This document shows positions 53,093 through 60,100 of a stretch of 64,000 nucleotides of DNA, in pieces. Below the pieces are notes generated by a model. It was not told the origin of the DNA. It searched no databases and saw nothing but the letters and a program-made list of their open reading frames with translations. Position numbers and translations under genes: made by a program. Source of the stretch: Azophilus sp965116165 (GTDB lineage Bacteria > Pseudomonadota > Gammaproteobacteria > Pseudomonadales > Azotimanducaceae); the NCBI GenBank assembly GCA_965116165.1, contig OZ220484.1, positions 1,736,001 to 1,800,000 of the forward strand, written 5' to 3'. Position 1 is the stretch's first letter; the number at the start of each line of letters is the position of its first letter.

Positions 53093-53500
53093 ATGATCGG
53101 ACGACTCAACCATGTTGCCGTTGTGGTGCCCGATTTGGCGGCGGCGGCGCAACTCTACAAAGAGGGTCTCGGTGCCGAGGTTTCCGAACCGGTGTCACTG
53201 CCCGACCACGGCGTCACCACGGTTTTCGTGGAACTTACGAACAGCAAGATCGAACTGCTGCACCCGCTCGGCGAGGGTTCTCCCGTTGGTAAGTTTCTCG
53301 CCAACAACCCCAGCGGCGGGATGCACCACATCTGTTACGAGGTGACCGACATCCACGCGGCCATCGAACATTTGCAAAACCAGGGTGCCCGGGTGCTTGG
53401 CGACGGTAAGCCGCGAACCGGCGCACACGGTCTGCCGGTCGTCTTCCTGCATCCCAAGGACTTCTGCGGAACGCTGATTGAGTTGGAAGAGGTTGCGTGA
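53093..53500 (+). CDS. mce: Methylmalonyl-CoA epimerase
   Basis: A 135-residue VOC-fold epimerase. LNHVAVVVPDL (metal His), GMHHICYEVTDI and the C-terminal GTLIELEEV (metal Glu) are typical. It interconverts (S)- and (R)-methylmalonyl-CoA between the carboxylase and the mutase. A strong AAAGGAGG lies 7-8 bases upstream of the ATG. It follows the mutase by 120 bases and precedes a small membrane protein by 28, probably one operon. Confidence 0.92.
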   Translation: MIGRLNHVAVVVPDLAAAAQLYKEGLGAEVSEPVSLPDHGVTTVFVELTNSKIELLHPLGEGSPVGKFLANNPSGGMHHICYEVTDIHAAIEHLQNQGARVLGDGKPRTGAHGLPVVFLHPKDFCGTLIELEEVA

Positions 53501-53528
53501 GGAACCATAGGTCAACGAGGGGGCAGAG

Positions 53529-53972
53529 ATGATGGAATCAATTCGCAACGAACTGAGCAAACGCAACTGGTGGATGAATCTGATGTACGTCTTCTGCCTC
53601 TACATGACGTTCATCTACATGCCCTTTGATATCTTCATCAAGCCGGTGGCCGAGGATGAGGAAGTCTGGTTCGGTTTCCTTCTCGAAGGCTGGTGGGCCA
53701 AGGCCACCGCACCGTTGCACTGGCTAATTTACGCCGGGCTCGCCTGGGGATTTCACCGCATGGCGCACTGGATGTGGCCTTGGGCAGCCGTCTACTGCGC
53801 TCAAATAGCTGTCAGCATGCTGCTTTGGAACCTCGTTAACGAACGTGATGTCGGTTGGAGTGTGAGTGTGAGCTTGGGCTTGGTCGCAGCGGCCGTCTTC
53901 CTTGTGCCGACCATCGCGCTGTGGCGGGCGCGGCCTACGTTTCAAGGCAATATCGTGGCGGAGGCTGAGTAG
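53529..53972 (+). CDS. Small membrane protein of unknown function
   Basis: 147 residues with about four hydrophobic helices (LMYVFCLYMTFIYMPF; PLHWLIYAGLAWGFH; MWPWAAVYCAQIAVSMLLW; VSLGLVAAAVFLVPTIAL). No catalytic motif is recognised. Its place directly after the epimerase suggests co-transcription with the propionate genes, but its role is unknown. GAGGGGGCAGAG upstream supports the ATG at 53529 (or the next, 53532). Confidence 0.7.
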   Translation: MMESIRNELSKRNWWMNLMYVFCLYMTFIYMPFDIFIKPVAEDEEVWFGFLLEGWWAKATAPLHWLIYAGLAWGFHRMAHWMWPWAAVYCAQIAVSMLLWNLVNERDVGWSVSVSLGLVAAAVFLVPTIALWRARPTFQGNIVAEAE

Positions 53973-54047
53973 ATACTGTCTCTAATCCCCTAAATCCGGC
54001 AGGCCTAAATTCCGAAACCTCCTGAGCCAGTATACATTCAATGTAGA

Positions 54048-54089
54048 GTGCGGGTGTACGCAACGATGTAGAAATCCGATAAGTCTGAT
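54048..54089 (+). repeat. 42-bp duplicated gene-start region, copy 1
   Basis: Matches 57286-57327, the leader and first codons of the gene at 57319, at about 35 of 42 positions. Here the start ATG has become AAG. The frame after it continues KSDKSDFSQEYSVAHEW and on to a stop at 54190-54192, possibly a short remnant of a related gene. Confidence 0.55.
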
Positions 54090-54203
54090 TTTTCTCAAGA
54101 ATACAGCGTTGCACACGAGTGGTCGCGGGATGAGCGGAGGGAACTGGAGAAAGCTGAGATGGTTTCGATTCAGCCCGATCTGATGATAGACGGGTGACAC
54201 ATC

Positions 54204-54383
54204 GTGAGTGGTGTCGTTCAGCTTGACTTCTTCAAGACGAGGGAAACGCTCAAGGATATGGGATGGGCGATTCTGTCCTTTCGGGGAATTGAGTTCCTAG
54301 TGTCGCACATGCCCGTCGGGACGAGCGGCCTTGAGGACGCGCATGTTCGGGGGCCGATCAACGAGAAGGGAGGCGGCCGATGA
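54204..54383 (+). CDS. Small 59-residue protein, coupled to the zinc-ribbon gene
   Basis: A GTG-started frame (MSGVVQLDFFKTRETLKDMG) of 59 codons ends in GGGR with a TGA that overlaps the next gene's ATG (ATGA at 54380). An in-frame stop lies 9 bases before the GTG. The overlap and the reasonable residue composition support a real gene, but no family is recognised. Confidence 0.5.
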   Translation: MSGVVQLDFFKTRETLKDMGWAILSFRGIEFLVSHMPVGTSGLEDAHVRGPINEKGGGR

Positions 54384-55057
54384 GCGTACCGAGACACGGT
54401 ATGGACTGCCAAACGCGAACCTTCCCGACCAAGTGCAAAAATTGCGGCGACAATGTCTTTTTCTTTTCCTGCACCTGCGGCTCGGCGGTATTCTTTGATG
54501 AACTGGGCTGGCCGTGGCCAGAGCACGACTGCGGATTCAGTCGGTCGGACTATCGGTGGGCACGAGGCAGGCCGAGGACGAATTTCGATGGCGGTGTGCG
54601 TGTCGAGATTTCCGAGGGAGTGACGGCGACGCGCCCGGCGAAAGAGCGCCGCAGGCGCTGGAACATTGATCCGGCCGTCGCGGATAAGGTGAAACGGGAG
54701 GCCCGTTCGCGTGAGCATCATCCGATTGAGAGTGTGCCGCCGGGAGCGGATTGGATGGTGAAAGTCACCGGAGTAATCCGGGAGGTGGACAGCCAAGTCG
54801 ATGTTTACCGTCGGCTCAATCTGCCTCGGACCCCAATTAACAAGGGATTTTTGGGCGAACTGGGCTCCGGTCGCTGGGGCCGGATGACGATCCATGTCCT
54901 CGAATCCGTGGCTTACAGCTACACAGCTTGGATCCCGGTGTCGCTGCTACCAGCGGGCGGCGTGAGGCTCGGCGTGGCGGCTTCGGCGGAGCTCCAACGT
55001 GTGGATGTCGCCACAGTCGCTAGGGAGTGGATTTGTCGGCACTTCCGGTTGGAGTGA
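54380..55057 (+). CDS. Zinc-ribbon protein of unknown function
   Basis: 225 residues. The N-terminus has CKNCGDNVFFFSCTCG (residues ~19-34), a four-cysteine zinc ribbon, followed by AVFFDELGWPWPEHDC. The middle is Arg-rich (ATRPAKERRRRWNID); the rest has no motif I know. Similar zinc-ribbon proteins occur as accessory genes in mobile regions. It follows the 59-codon gene with a 4-base overlap. Function unknown; nucleic-acid binding is plausible. Confidence 0.7.
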   Translation: MSVPRHGMDCQTRTFPTKCKNCGDNVFFFSCTCGSAVFFDELGWPWPEHDCGFSRSDYRWARGRPRTNFDGGVRVEISEGVTATRPAKERRRRWNIDPAVADKVKREARSREHHPIESVPPGADWMVKVTGVIREVDSQVDVYRRLNLPRTPINKGFLGELGSGRWGRMTIHVLESVAYSYTAWIPVSLLPAGGVRLGVAASAELQRVDVATVAREWICRHFRLE

Positions 55058-55258
55058 AGTATCGCCGACTGTATTGGGCCAAGTTACCCAGTCATTGCCG
55101 CCTCGTGAACGACCGATCCTTCTCGAAGGCCAAACCGGATGGCTTCCTCTGGTAAATTGTTGGCCCCAGTTTCCGACGAGTACCCTGCCATTTCCCCGTT
55201 CACGAAAAGCCATGGAAACACCATCCCGAGGAAGGCGTCGACATGCGGAGACGCTTAC

Positions 55259-55585
55259 TTACGTCGCATTCATCGGTGGGTTGTATGTTTCGATCAGCAT
55301 TAGTTCCAGTGCCCTCCGTTCAATCTCTTCCCGCACCACGCGGGCATGAACATGGGTCGCACCATGACGAACCGCCTCTTGCCAGCGATCATGGCTGTTG
55401 TTCCCTGGACCCAAACGTGTTCTGAACGACTTAGTTTGACCGACATACTTGGCTCGCCACCATCGTCCGTCTGCGCTCATTCCAGCGAAGATGTACACGC
55501 CGGGCACGTCGTTCCAATTTGTTTGTGTGGGATCGTAGCTGGTAAATTCGTAGCCACCCCACGAAACGATCTGCTGAGTGCTCAC
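55259..55585 (-). CDS. GIY-YIG nuclease family protein
   Basis: 108 residues. The family core is visible: VPGVYIFAG, then RAKYVGQTKSFRTRLG (the YVG strand and catalytic Arg) and the C-terminal EEIERRALELMLIETYNPPMN with the catalytic Glu and the Asn-Pro-Pro ending. The start is a GTG at 55585 whose bases overlap the TGA of the preceding membrane gene (GTGA). It is the third gene of a coupled trio on the minus strand. Small GIY-YIG domains cut DNA or RNA; here it may be the soluble effector. Confidence 0.75.
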   Translation of the reverse strand: MSTQQIVSWGGYEFTSYDPTQTNWNDVPGVYIFAGMSADGRWWRAKYVGQTKSFRTRLGPGNNSHDRWQEAVRHGATHVHARVVREEIERRALELMLIETYNPPMNAT

Positions 55586-55959
55586 GGACCGGTTGCCGGA
55601 TTCGTGGGCATTCCCGCTGGTGTTTCTTTGTGAATGGCGACCGCCCAATACCAGATGGAGACAACAATAAGGAGCAAAACCAGAGCAAGACAGTGCACGA
55701 ACATCCCTACCACCGCCCCTGTCGACAACGCGTCGTAATCGTTTCCGCTGACCATCGCTATCAGGATATGCAACACGGCAATCCACGATCCTAGCAACAG
55801 CGTGAGTGCCATAGAGTTAACGCCGCTTTTGGGTAGCAGTCGTCCCTTGTCCCTAACATCTGCCGCAGTCATCGCAGTGATCGCCACAAAGATTGCGACG
55901 ACGACATACAGCGGTGCCTCGGGCAGCACCAAGGTGGCTGCTTCAACCCTTTCCCGCAT
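55582..55959 (-). CDS. Small multi-spanning membrane protein
   Basis: 125 residues with about four hydrophobic helices (YVVVAIFVAITAMTAADV; LTLLLGSWIAVLHILIAMV; VGMFVHCLALVLLLIVVS). No family is recognised. It lies 3 bases after the PLD-like gene and its stop overlaps the GIY-YIG start, so all three are read together. A membrane anchor or pore for the trio is an inference. Confidence 0.65.
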   Translation of the reverse strand: MRERVEAATLVLPEAPLYVVVAIFVAITAMTAADVRDKGRLLPKSGVNSMALTLLLGSWIAVLHILIAMVSGNDYDALSTGAVVGMFVHCLALVLLLIVVSIWYWAVAIHKETPAGMPTNPATGP

Positions 55960-55962
55960 CGC

Positions 55963-56562
55963 CTACGCCGCCTGAACGGCGTTCTTCAAGCCGTACTCAA
56001 AGTGGTCTCGGTACTGCTTGCTGATTCGATGGCGAGTTTTGATTTCCCACCACCGCAGAGCTTTGCGGAGCCGATATCCCCTTTCGCTAGCTCCGTGCTC
56101 GTGCCTCGATAGATGAACGAGTCGTCCACTGTCCACTATTTTGTAGTGGGTGTCCGGCTCTTGTCTGCCGCCGTTCAGATACCAAATCTCAATGCTGCCC
56201 CCGAATTCCTCCGAGCGAGCCAGCTTGAGTAATTCGAGCGGCTGGTCCGCATCGTTGAAAAGGCATCTAACCTTGATGTTTCGTTCATTTATACGCTCTC
56301 TCAATGCGCCAATGACTTCCGGGCAGTTGTACATCGAATCCGCAAAGTCGTTGCCGTCGTCGTGGATGTCAATCCGACGGCGAGTCTGGCGTAACAACTC
56401 GATGAACATTGCCTTGGCTTGTTCGTCCGTGTTCAGCCCAGATTCCTCTTGCAGCCTGAGATCCCCCTGCACCGATAAAACTAGGAAAGCGCTAACCAAA
56501 AAGCCCCCTATAAAGATAGCTACCACTACCCATTCGGCACCCTGAATCATATCCATTGCCAT
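55963..56562 (-). CDS. Membrane-anchored PLD-like protein
   Basis: 199 residues from ATG 56562 (MAMDMIQGAEW), which has GGAG 5 bases upstream. One N-terminal helix (VVVAIFIGGFLVSAFLVLSV) anchors a cytoplasmic domain with PLD-superfamily features: RRRIDIHDDGNDF, ERINERNIKVRCLF and a single HYKIVD resembling half of an HKD motif. Only one HKD half is present, so activity would need a dimer or is lost. It is the first gene of the trio. Nuclease or lipid-cleaving roles are both possible. Confidence 0.6.
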   Translation of the reverse strand: MAMDMIQGAEWVVVAIFIGGFLVSAFLVLSVQGDLRLQEESGLNTDEQAKAMFIELLRQTRRRIDIHDDGNDFADSMYNCPEVIGALRERINERNIKVRCLFNDADQPLELLKLARSEEFGGSIEIWYLNGGRQEPDTHYKIVDSGRLVHLSRHEHGASERGYRLRKALRWWEIKTRHRISKQYRDHFEYGLKNAVQAA

Positions 56563-56718
56563 TCTTCTCCGTCCCCGCCGCTTAGACTTGCCCACGAAGA
56601 ACAAGAAGCGGTACGAATTGCAACGGAGCCTACTCTCCGATGCCCCTTGAGTGTATAGCACCTCCTGATGGCCATTCAACGAATGTGTGAGTTCGGCAGG
56701 GACATCTTACAGCCGCCT

Positions 56719-56821
56719 AGGGAACTTCTGACCAACCTTGTGGTATCGGAATAATAGTTAATAAAATCAATATCTTATTATTACATCAGTACCGCTCTAT
56801 TGATTTGTTCAGACCTTCCCT
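56719..56821. repeat. Repeat family 1, copy C (~103 bp)
   Basis: Starts AGGGAACTTCTGACCAACCT and ends GATTTGTTCAGACCTTCCCT; interior TAATAAAATCAATATCTTAT. It lies 156 bases upstream of the PLD-like gene start. Confidence 0.8.
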
Positions 56822-56928
56822 GGATGGGTGGGCTGGATTCAAGGCGGGACTGTGGTTCCGGGGTGCCCTAGGCTGGCTGTCGGACAGCGCGGGTCACTTC
56901 CATGGTGGGCGACGGCTTTTCACGGCTA

Positions 56929-56985
56929 GGCCGGCATGCCCTCCGTCCGGTAGCGCTTGAGCCAGCGGAAGTAGGTGGGTGCCCT
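56929..56985 (-). pseudogene. Transposase helix-turn-helix fragment
   Basis: On the minus strand, 18 codons read APTYFRWLKRYRTEGMPA before a stop. This resembles the N-terminal HTH of IS481/IS3-type transposases (...TYYRWLKRYREEGLAGL). Nothing else of an insertion sequence is visible. A short match, so weak evidence. Confidence 0.3.
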
Positions 56986-57318
56986 AGAACCAGACGACGG
57001 TTTGCAGTTCAGATCCTATTCACTTCTCTCGTGCCATCGCTTATGCGGGGCGCGGCTTCGCTGTCAAATTTCAGAGCCTCTAATATCGCGCTCTGGCTCT
57101 GGGCACTCTTTACCAACCGCGCATGGTCGAGATACTGCGCAAAACGAGACGCCTTGTGTGCCGCGATGAGCATGTCGAGCGGGTACAAATCATCCTGCCG
57201 CACAGACGACCTCGGTTGACCCTCGTCGGACTGATTCACCACCCGCGAATTATATGGGATGACTTTAGCCCACATCCATTGCAAGGTGCGGGTGTGTGCA
57301 ACGATAAAGAAATCCGAT
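56986..57318. other. Region without a clear gene, containing leader duplicate copy 2
   Basis: About 330 bases. A minus-strand frame (57341-57009) gives 110 residues with normal-looking C-terminal composition (MLIAAHKASRFAQYLDHARL), but it overlaps the start of the plus-strand gene and has no recognised motif, so I leave it as undecided. The segment 57286-57327 is the second copy of the duplicated leader. Confidence 0.35.
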
Positions 57319-57780
57319 ATGACTGATGCGGAAAAATACACGGATCGCTTGGCAAAGCTTTACTGCGAGCGCGGAATTTCAGTCCCACAAACATCAGGCA
57401 CAAAATTCAAGTGTCAATATGCTCATAGTTGTTGCGTCGCACAGGGCCAAGAAAAGTTGTGCTGGGGGGCTGAGGCTCATATCGGCGAAAGGTACGGAGA
57501 TCCAATACGCATAGTATTCGCCTCACTGGATACAGGCGACAATGCGAAAATTTCGTCGTTCGGTCTGTCAGACGATGATAAAAAACAAGCAGTCAAAAAG
57601 TATCTGAGGCGATGGGATAACGACGGGATAAACGCAATCGTCATCGTATCGCCCCACCCTTCGGCACCCGGTCCATGGTCAAAGTTTAGGGGTGGAGATA
57701 AGGAAAGCGCACTGGAAACTGTGTGCCAAGTCATACGAAAAAAATTGCTACCACAACTGGATCGTTCTTTTCCCATATAA
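57319..57780 (+). CDS. Cysteine-rich protein of unknown function
   Basis: 153 residues (MTDAEKYTDRLAKLYCERGI). Several cysteines lie in the first third (FKCQYAHSCC; KLCWG), followed by RYGDPIRIVFASLDTGDNAKI, a pattern faintly like the iron-sulfur uracil-DNA-glycosylase superfamily, where a RI-(V/L)-F/V-(A/V)-SLDPG strand follows a cysteine region. This is a guess from shape only. The gene stands alone in an accessory patch, is less GC-rich than its neighbours and its leader region is duplicated at 54048. Confidence 0.6.
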   Translation: MTDAEKYTDRLAKLYCERGISVPQTSGTKFKCQYAHSCCVAQGQEKLCWGAEAHIGERYGDPIRIVFASLDTGDNAKISSFGLSDDDKKQAVKKYLRRWDNDGINAIVIVSPHPSAPGPWSKFRGGDKESALETVCQVIRKKLLPQLDRSFPI

Positions 57781-57881
57781 GGTTTCTAGCTCATCGGAAA
57801 ACGTTGCAGCCCAGAGGTCTCTCCAACCAACCGGAGCGTTTCCATGCAATCACAGAGTACGGCAAGCGTCCATCGCCACGG

Positions 57882-60080
57882 CTACTCAAACTCCAGTATA
57901 GGCTGATCCACCTCAAGGCTTTCACCCACCTTGGCGAGCACCTTCTTGATGGTTACATCGTCGGTTGCACGCAGGCTGTTTTCCATCTTCATGGCCTCGA
58001 TAACGGCCAGCTCCTCGCCCGCCTTGGCTTCCTGGCCTTCCTCGACGGTTAGGCGGACCAGCAGTCCCGGCATCGGTGAAAGGAGGAAGCGGCCAAGGTC
58101 GGGTGGCGCTTTTTCCAGCATATAATCTGCCAATTCCGCTCCGGCCGGGGAGAGAACCAGAGCATCGACTTCCGCACCTCGGTGAAACAGGTGATAGCCC
58201 GCGCCCTTGCTATCGACCTGCACCCGCACGAGGGTGCCGTTCACCGTCGCTTCAACAATGGGCTCGCCGAGCCGCCAATCTGTTTTGATTCGGTAGATAT
58301 TGTCACTGCGGCCGATGTCCCCTTCTTCACTTTTCGCCTTGAATTCCGATAGATTTTCCGAGGCGGGCGGTGGCATTTGGTCACCCGCTTGGCTTTCCTG
58401 GGTTGGACCTGAAAGTTGTTCTTCACCCCGCACACCAGCTCGTGGCATTCGACCACCCGCTTGGCTTTCCTGGGTCGTTGCCAGCGGGTCGGGTTCATGC
58501 TCCGACACCGGCAAGCTGTGCAAGCAAACGTTATAGCCCTCCAGCGTTTCTGTTACCTCAACCGGATACTGAACTTTGTTGATGATCACAACCCACCGGT
58601 GGCCTATTTGGTAATCAAAACGCTTGGTTTGGCCGCTGATTTCCGCACTTCGGGCGGTGCCCTTGTAGTGCACCATGGCGGCGATGGCAACGACGAGCAT
58701 GGGGTCGGTTTGCGGAACATCGGCGGGATGGAAGCCTTCTGGAAATTCCTCGGCGATGAATTCGGTGGTTAGCCGCCCTTCCCGGAAGCGTGGATGCGCA
58801 ATAACGGCGTTCAGGAAGCTGATGTTGTGATTCAAGCCACGGATCAGGTAGGCATCCAGGGCATCATTCATACGTTCGATGGCTTGCGGCCGGTCTTCAC
58901 CCCAGGTGACGAGTTTGGCGATCATGGGGTCGTAGAACATGGAGACTTCGCTGCCCTCAACGATGCCCGTGTCCACCCGCACCGTCTCGGATGCCTCCGG
59001 TGGTCGGTAGCGCACCAGCCGCCCGATGGAGGGCAGGAAGTTGCGGAACGGATCCTCCGCATAAACCCGTGCTTCGATGGCCCAGCCGTTGAGCGTCACG
59101 TCATCCTGGGTGAGCGGCAGTGCTTCCCCGGCGGCCACGCGGATCATCAACTCCACCAAGTCCAGGCCAGTCACCTTTTCGGTGATGGGATGTTCCACCT
59201 GCAAGCGGGTGTTCATTTCCAAGAAGTAAAAATTCCGGTTCGCATCGACGATGAACTCGACGGTGCCGGCGGAACTGTAGTCCACGGCCTTGGCCAGCGC
59301 CACGGCCTGTTCGCCCATGGCTTGGCGGGTTTTGGCATCGAGGAAGGGAGACGGAGCTTCCTCAACGACCTTTTGATGGCGCCGCTGAATGGAGCACTCC
59401 CGCTCGCCGAGATAGATGGCGTTGCCCCGGGTATCCGCCATCACCTGAATTTCGATGTGCCGCGGTTGTTCGATGAACTTCTCGGCCAGGATGCGGTCGT
59501 CGCCGAAACTCGACTTGGCCTCGTTCGCGGCGCTGTCGAAACCTTCCTTGCACTCGTTGTCGTTGCGCACCACCCGCATGCCCTTGCCGCCGCCGCCAGC
59601 GCTGGCCTTAAGCATCACCGGATAACCGATTTCCCGGGCGATCTCCACGGCATGGCCGGGTCCGCCGATAACACCCTCGTAACCGGGAATGGTGTTGACG
59701 CCCGCCTCCGCCGCAATGCGCTTGGAGGTAATCTTGTCCCCCATGCTGGTTATTGCGCGCTCGCCTGGACCTATGAACGTTACGCCCGCTGCCGCTAGAG
59801 ATTTCGAAAATTCAGCATTTTCCGATAGGAAACCGTAGCCTGGGTGCACCGCGTCCGCGCCGGTGGACGCGATAGCATCGAGTATCCGGTCGGTGCGTAA
59901 ATAGCTATCGACCGAACGTGCCCCGCCGATGTGTACCGCCTCGTCCGCCATGCGTACATGCAAGGCTTGGGCATCCGCATCCGAGTACACAGATACTGTC
60001 GAAATCCCCATTTTTCGCGCCGTTTTAATGATACGGCAAGAGATTTCACCACGATTTGCGATCAGAATTTTCTTGAACAT
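57882..60080 (-). CDS. pccA: Propionyl/acetyl-CoA carboxylase, biotin-carrying alpha subunit
   Basis: 732 residues. Biotin carboxylase domain: MFKKILIANRGEISCRI, KASAGGGGKGMRVV (ATP grasp), ECSIQRRHQKVVEEAPS, EMNTRLQVEHP. The C-terminal biotinyl domain has VIEAMKME with the biotin lysine and LSPMPGLL. Between them (~residues 530-575) is an insertion with two copies of TQESQAG-x-x-MP encoded by a nucleotide repeat, which makes the protein longer than the ~665 usual. The ATG at 60080 begins the family's standard N-terminus. With the beta subunit upstream (20-base gap) it carboxylates propionyl-CoA to methylmalonyl-CoA. Confidence 0.93.
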   Translation of the reverse strand: MFKKILIANRGEISCRIIKTARKMGISTVSVYSDADAQALHVRMADEAVHIGGARSVDSYLRTDRILDAIASTGADAVHPGYGFLSENAEFSKSLAAAGVTFIGPGERAITSMGDKITSKRIAAEAGVNTIPGYEGVIGGPGHAVEIAREIGYPVMLKASAGGGGKGMRVVRNDNECKEGFDSAANEAKSSFGDDRILAEKFIEQPRHIEIQVMADTRGNAIYLGERECSIQRRHQKVVEEAPSPFLDAKTRQAMGEQAVALAKAVDYSSAGTVEFIVDANRNFYFLEMNTRLQVEHPITEKVTGLDLVELMIRVAAGEALPLTQDDVTLNGWAIEARVYAEDPFRNFLPSIGRLVRYRPPEASETVRVDTGIVEGSEVSMFYDPMIAKLVTWGEDRPQAIERMNDALDAYLIRGLNHNISFLNAVIAHPRFREGRLTTEFIAEEFPEGFHPADVPQTDPMLVVAIAAMVHYKGTARSAEISGQTKRFDYQIGHRWVVIINKVQYPVEVTETLEGYNVCLHSLPVSEHEPDPLATTQESQAGGRMPRAGVRGEEQLSGPTQESQAGDQMPPPASENLSEFKAKSEEGDIGRSDNIYRIKTDWRLGEPIVEATVNGTLVRVQVDSKGAGYHLFHRGAEVDALVLSPAGAELADYMLEKAPPDLGRFLLSPMPGLLVRLTVEEGQEAKAGEELAVIEAMKMENSLRATDDVTIKKVLAKVGESLEVDQPILEFE
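58371..58475. repeat. Two 33-bp repeats inserted in frame within pccA
   Basis: 58371-58403 and 58443-58475 share TGGCATT..CACCCGCTTG followed by GCTTTCCTGGGT, with 3 differences in 33. On the coding strand they encode the repeated TQESQAG peptide. The block lies in the linker before the biotinyl domain, where extra residues would be tolerated. It looks like an interspersed repeat that entered a coding region. Confidence 0.75.
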
Positions 60081-60100
60081 CATTACGTTATCAAGCAAAT

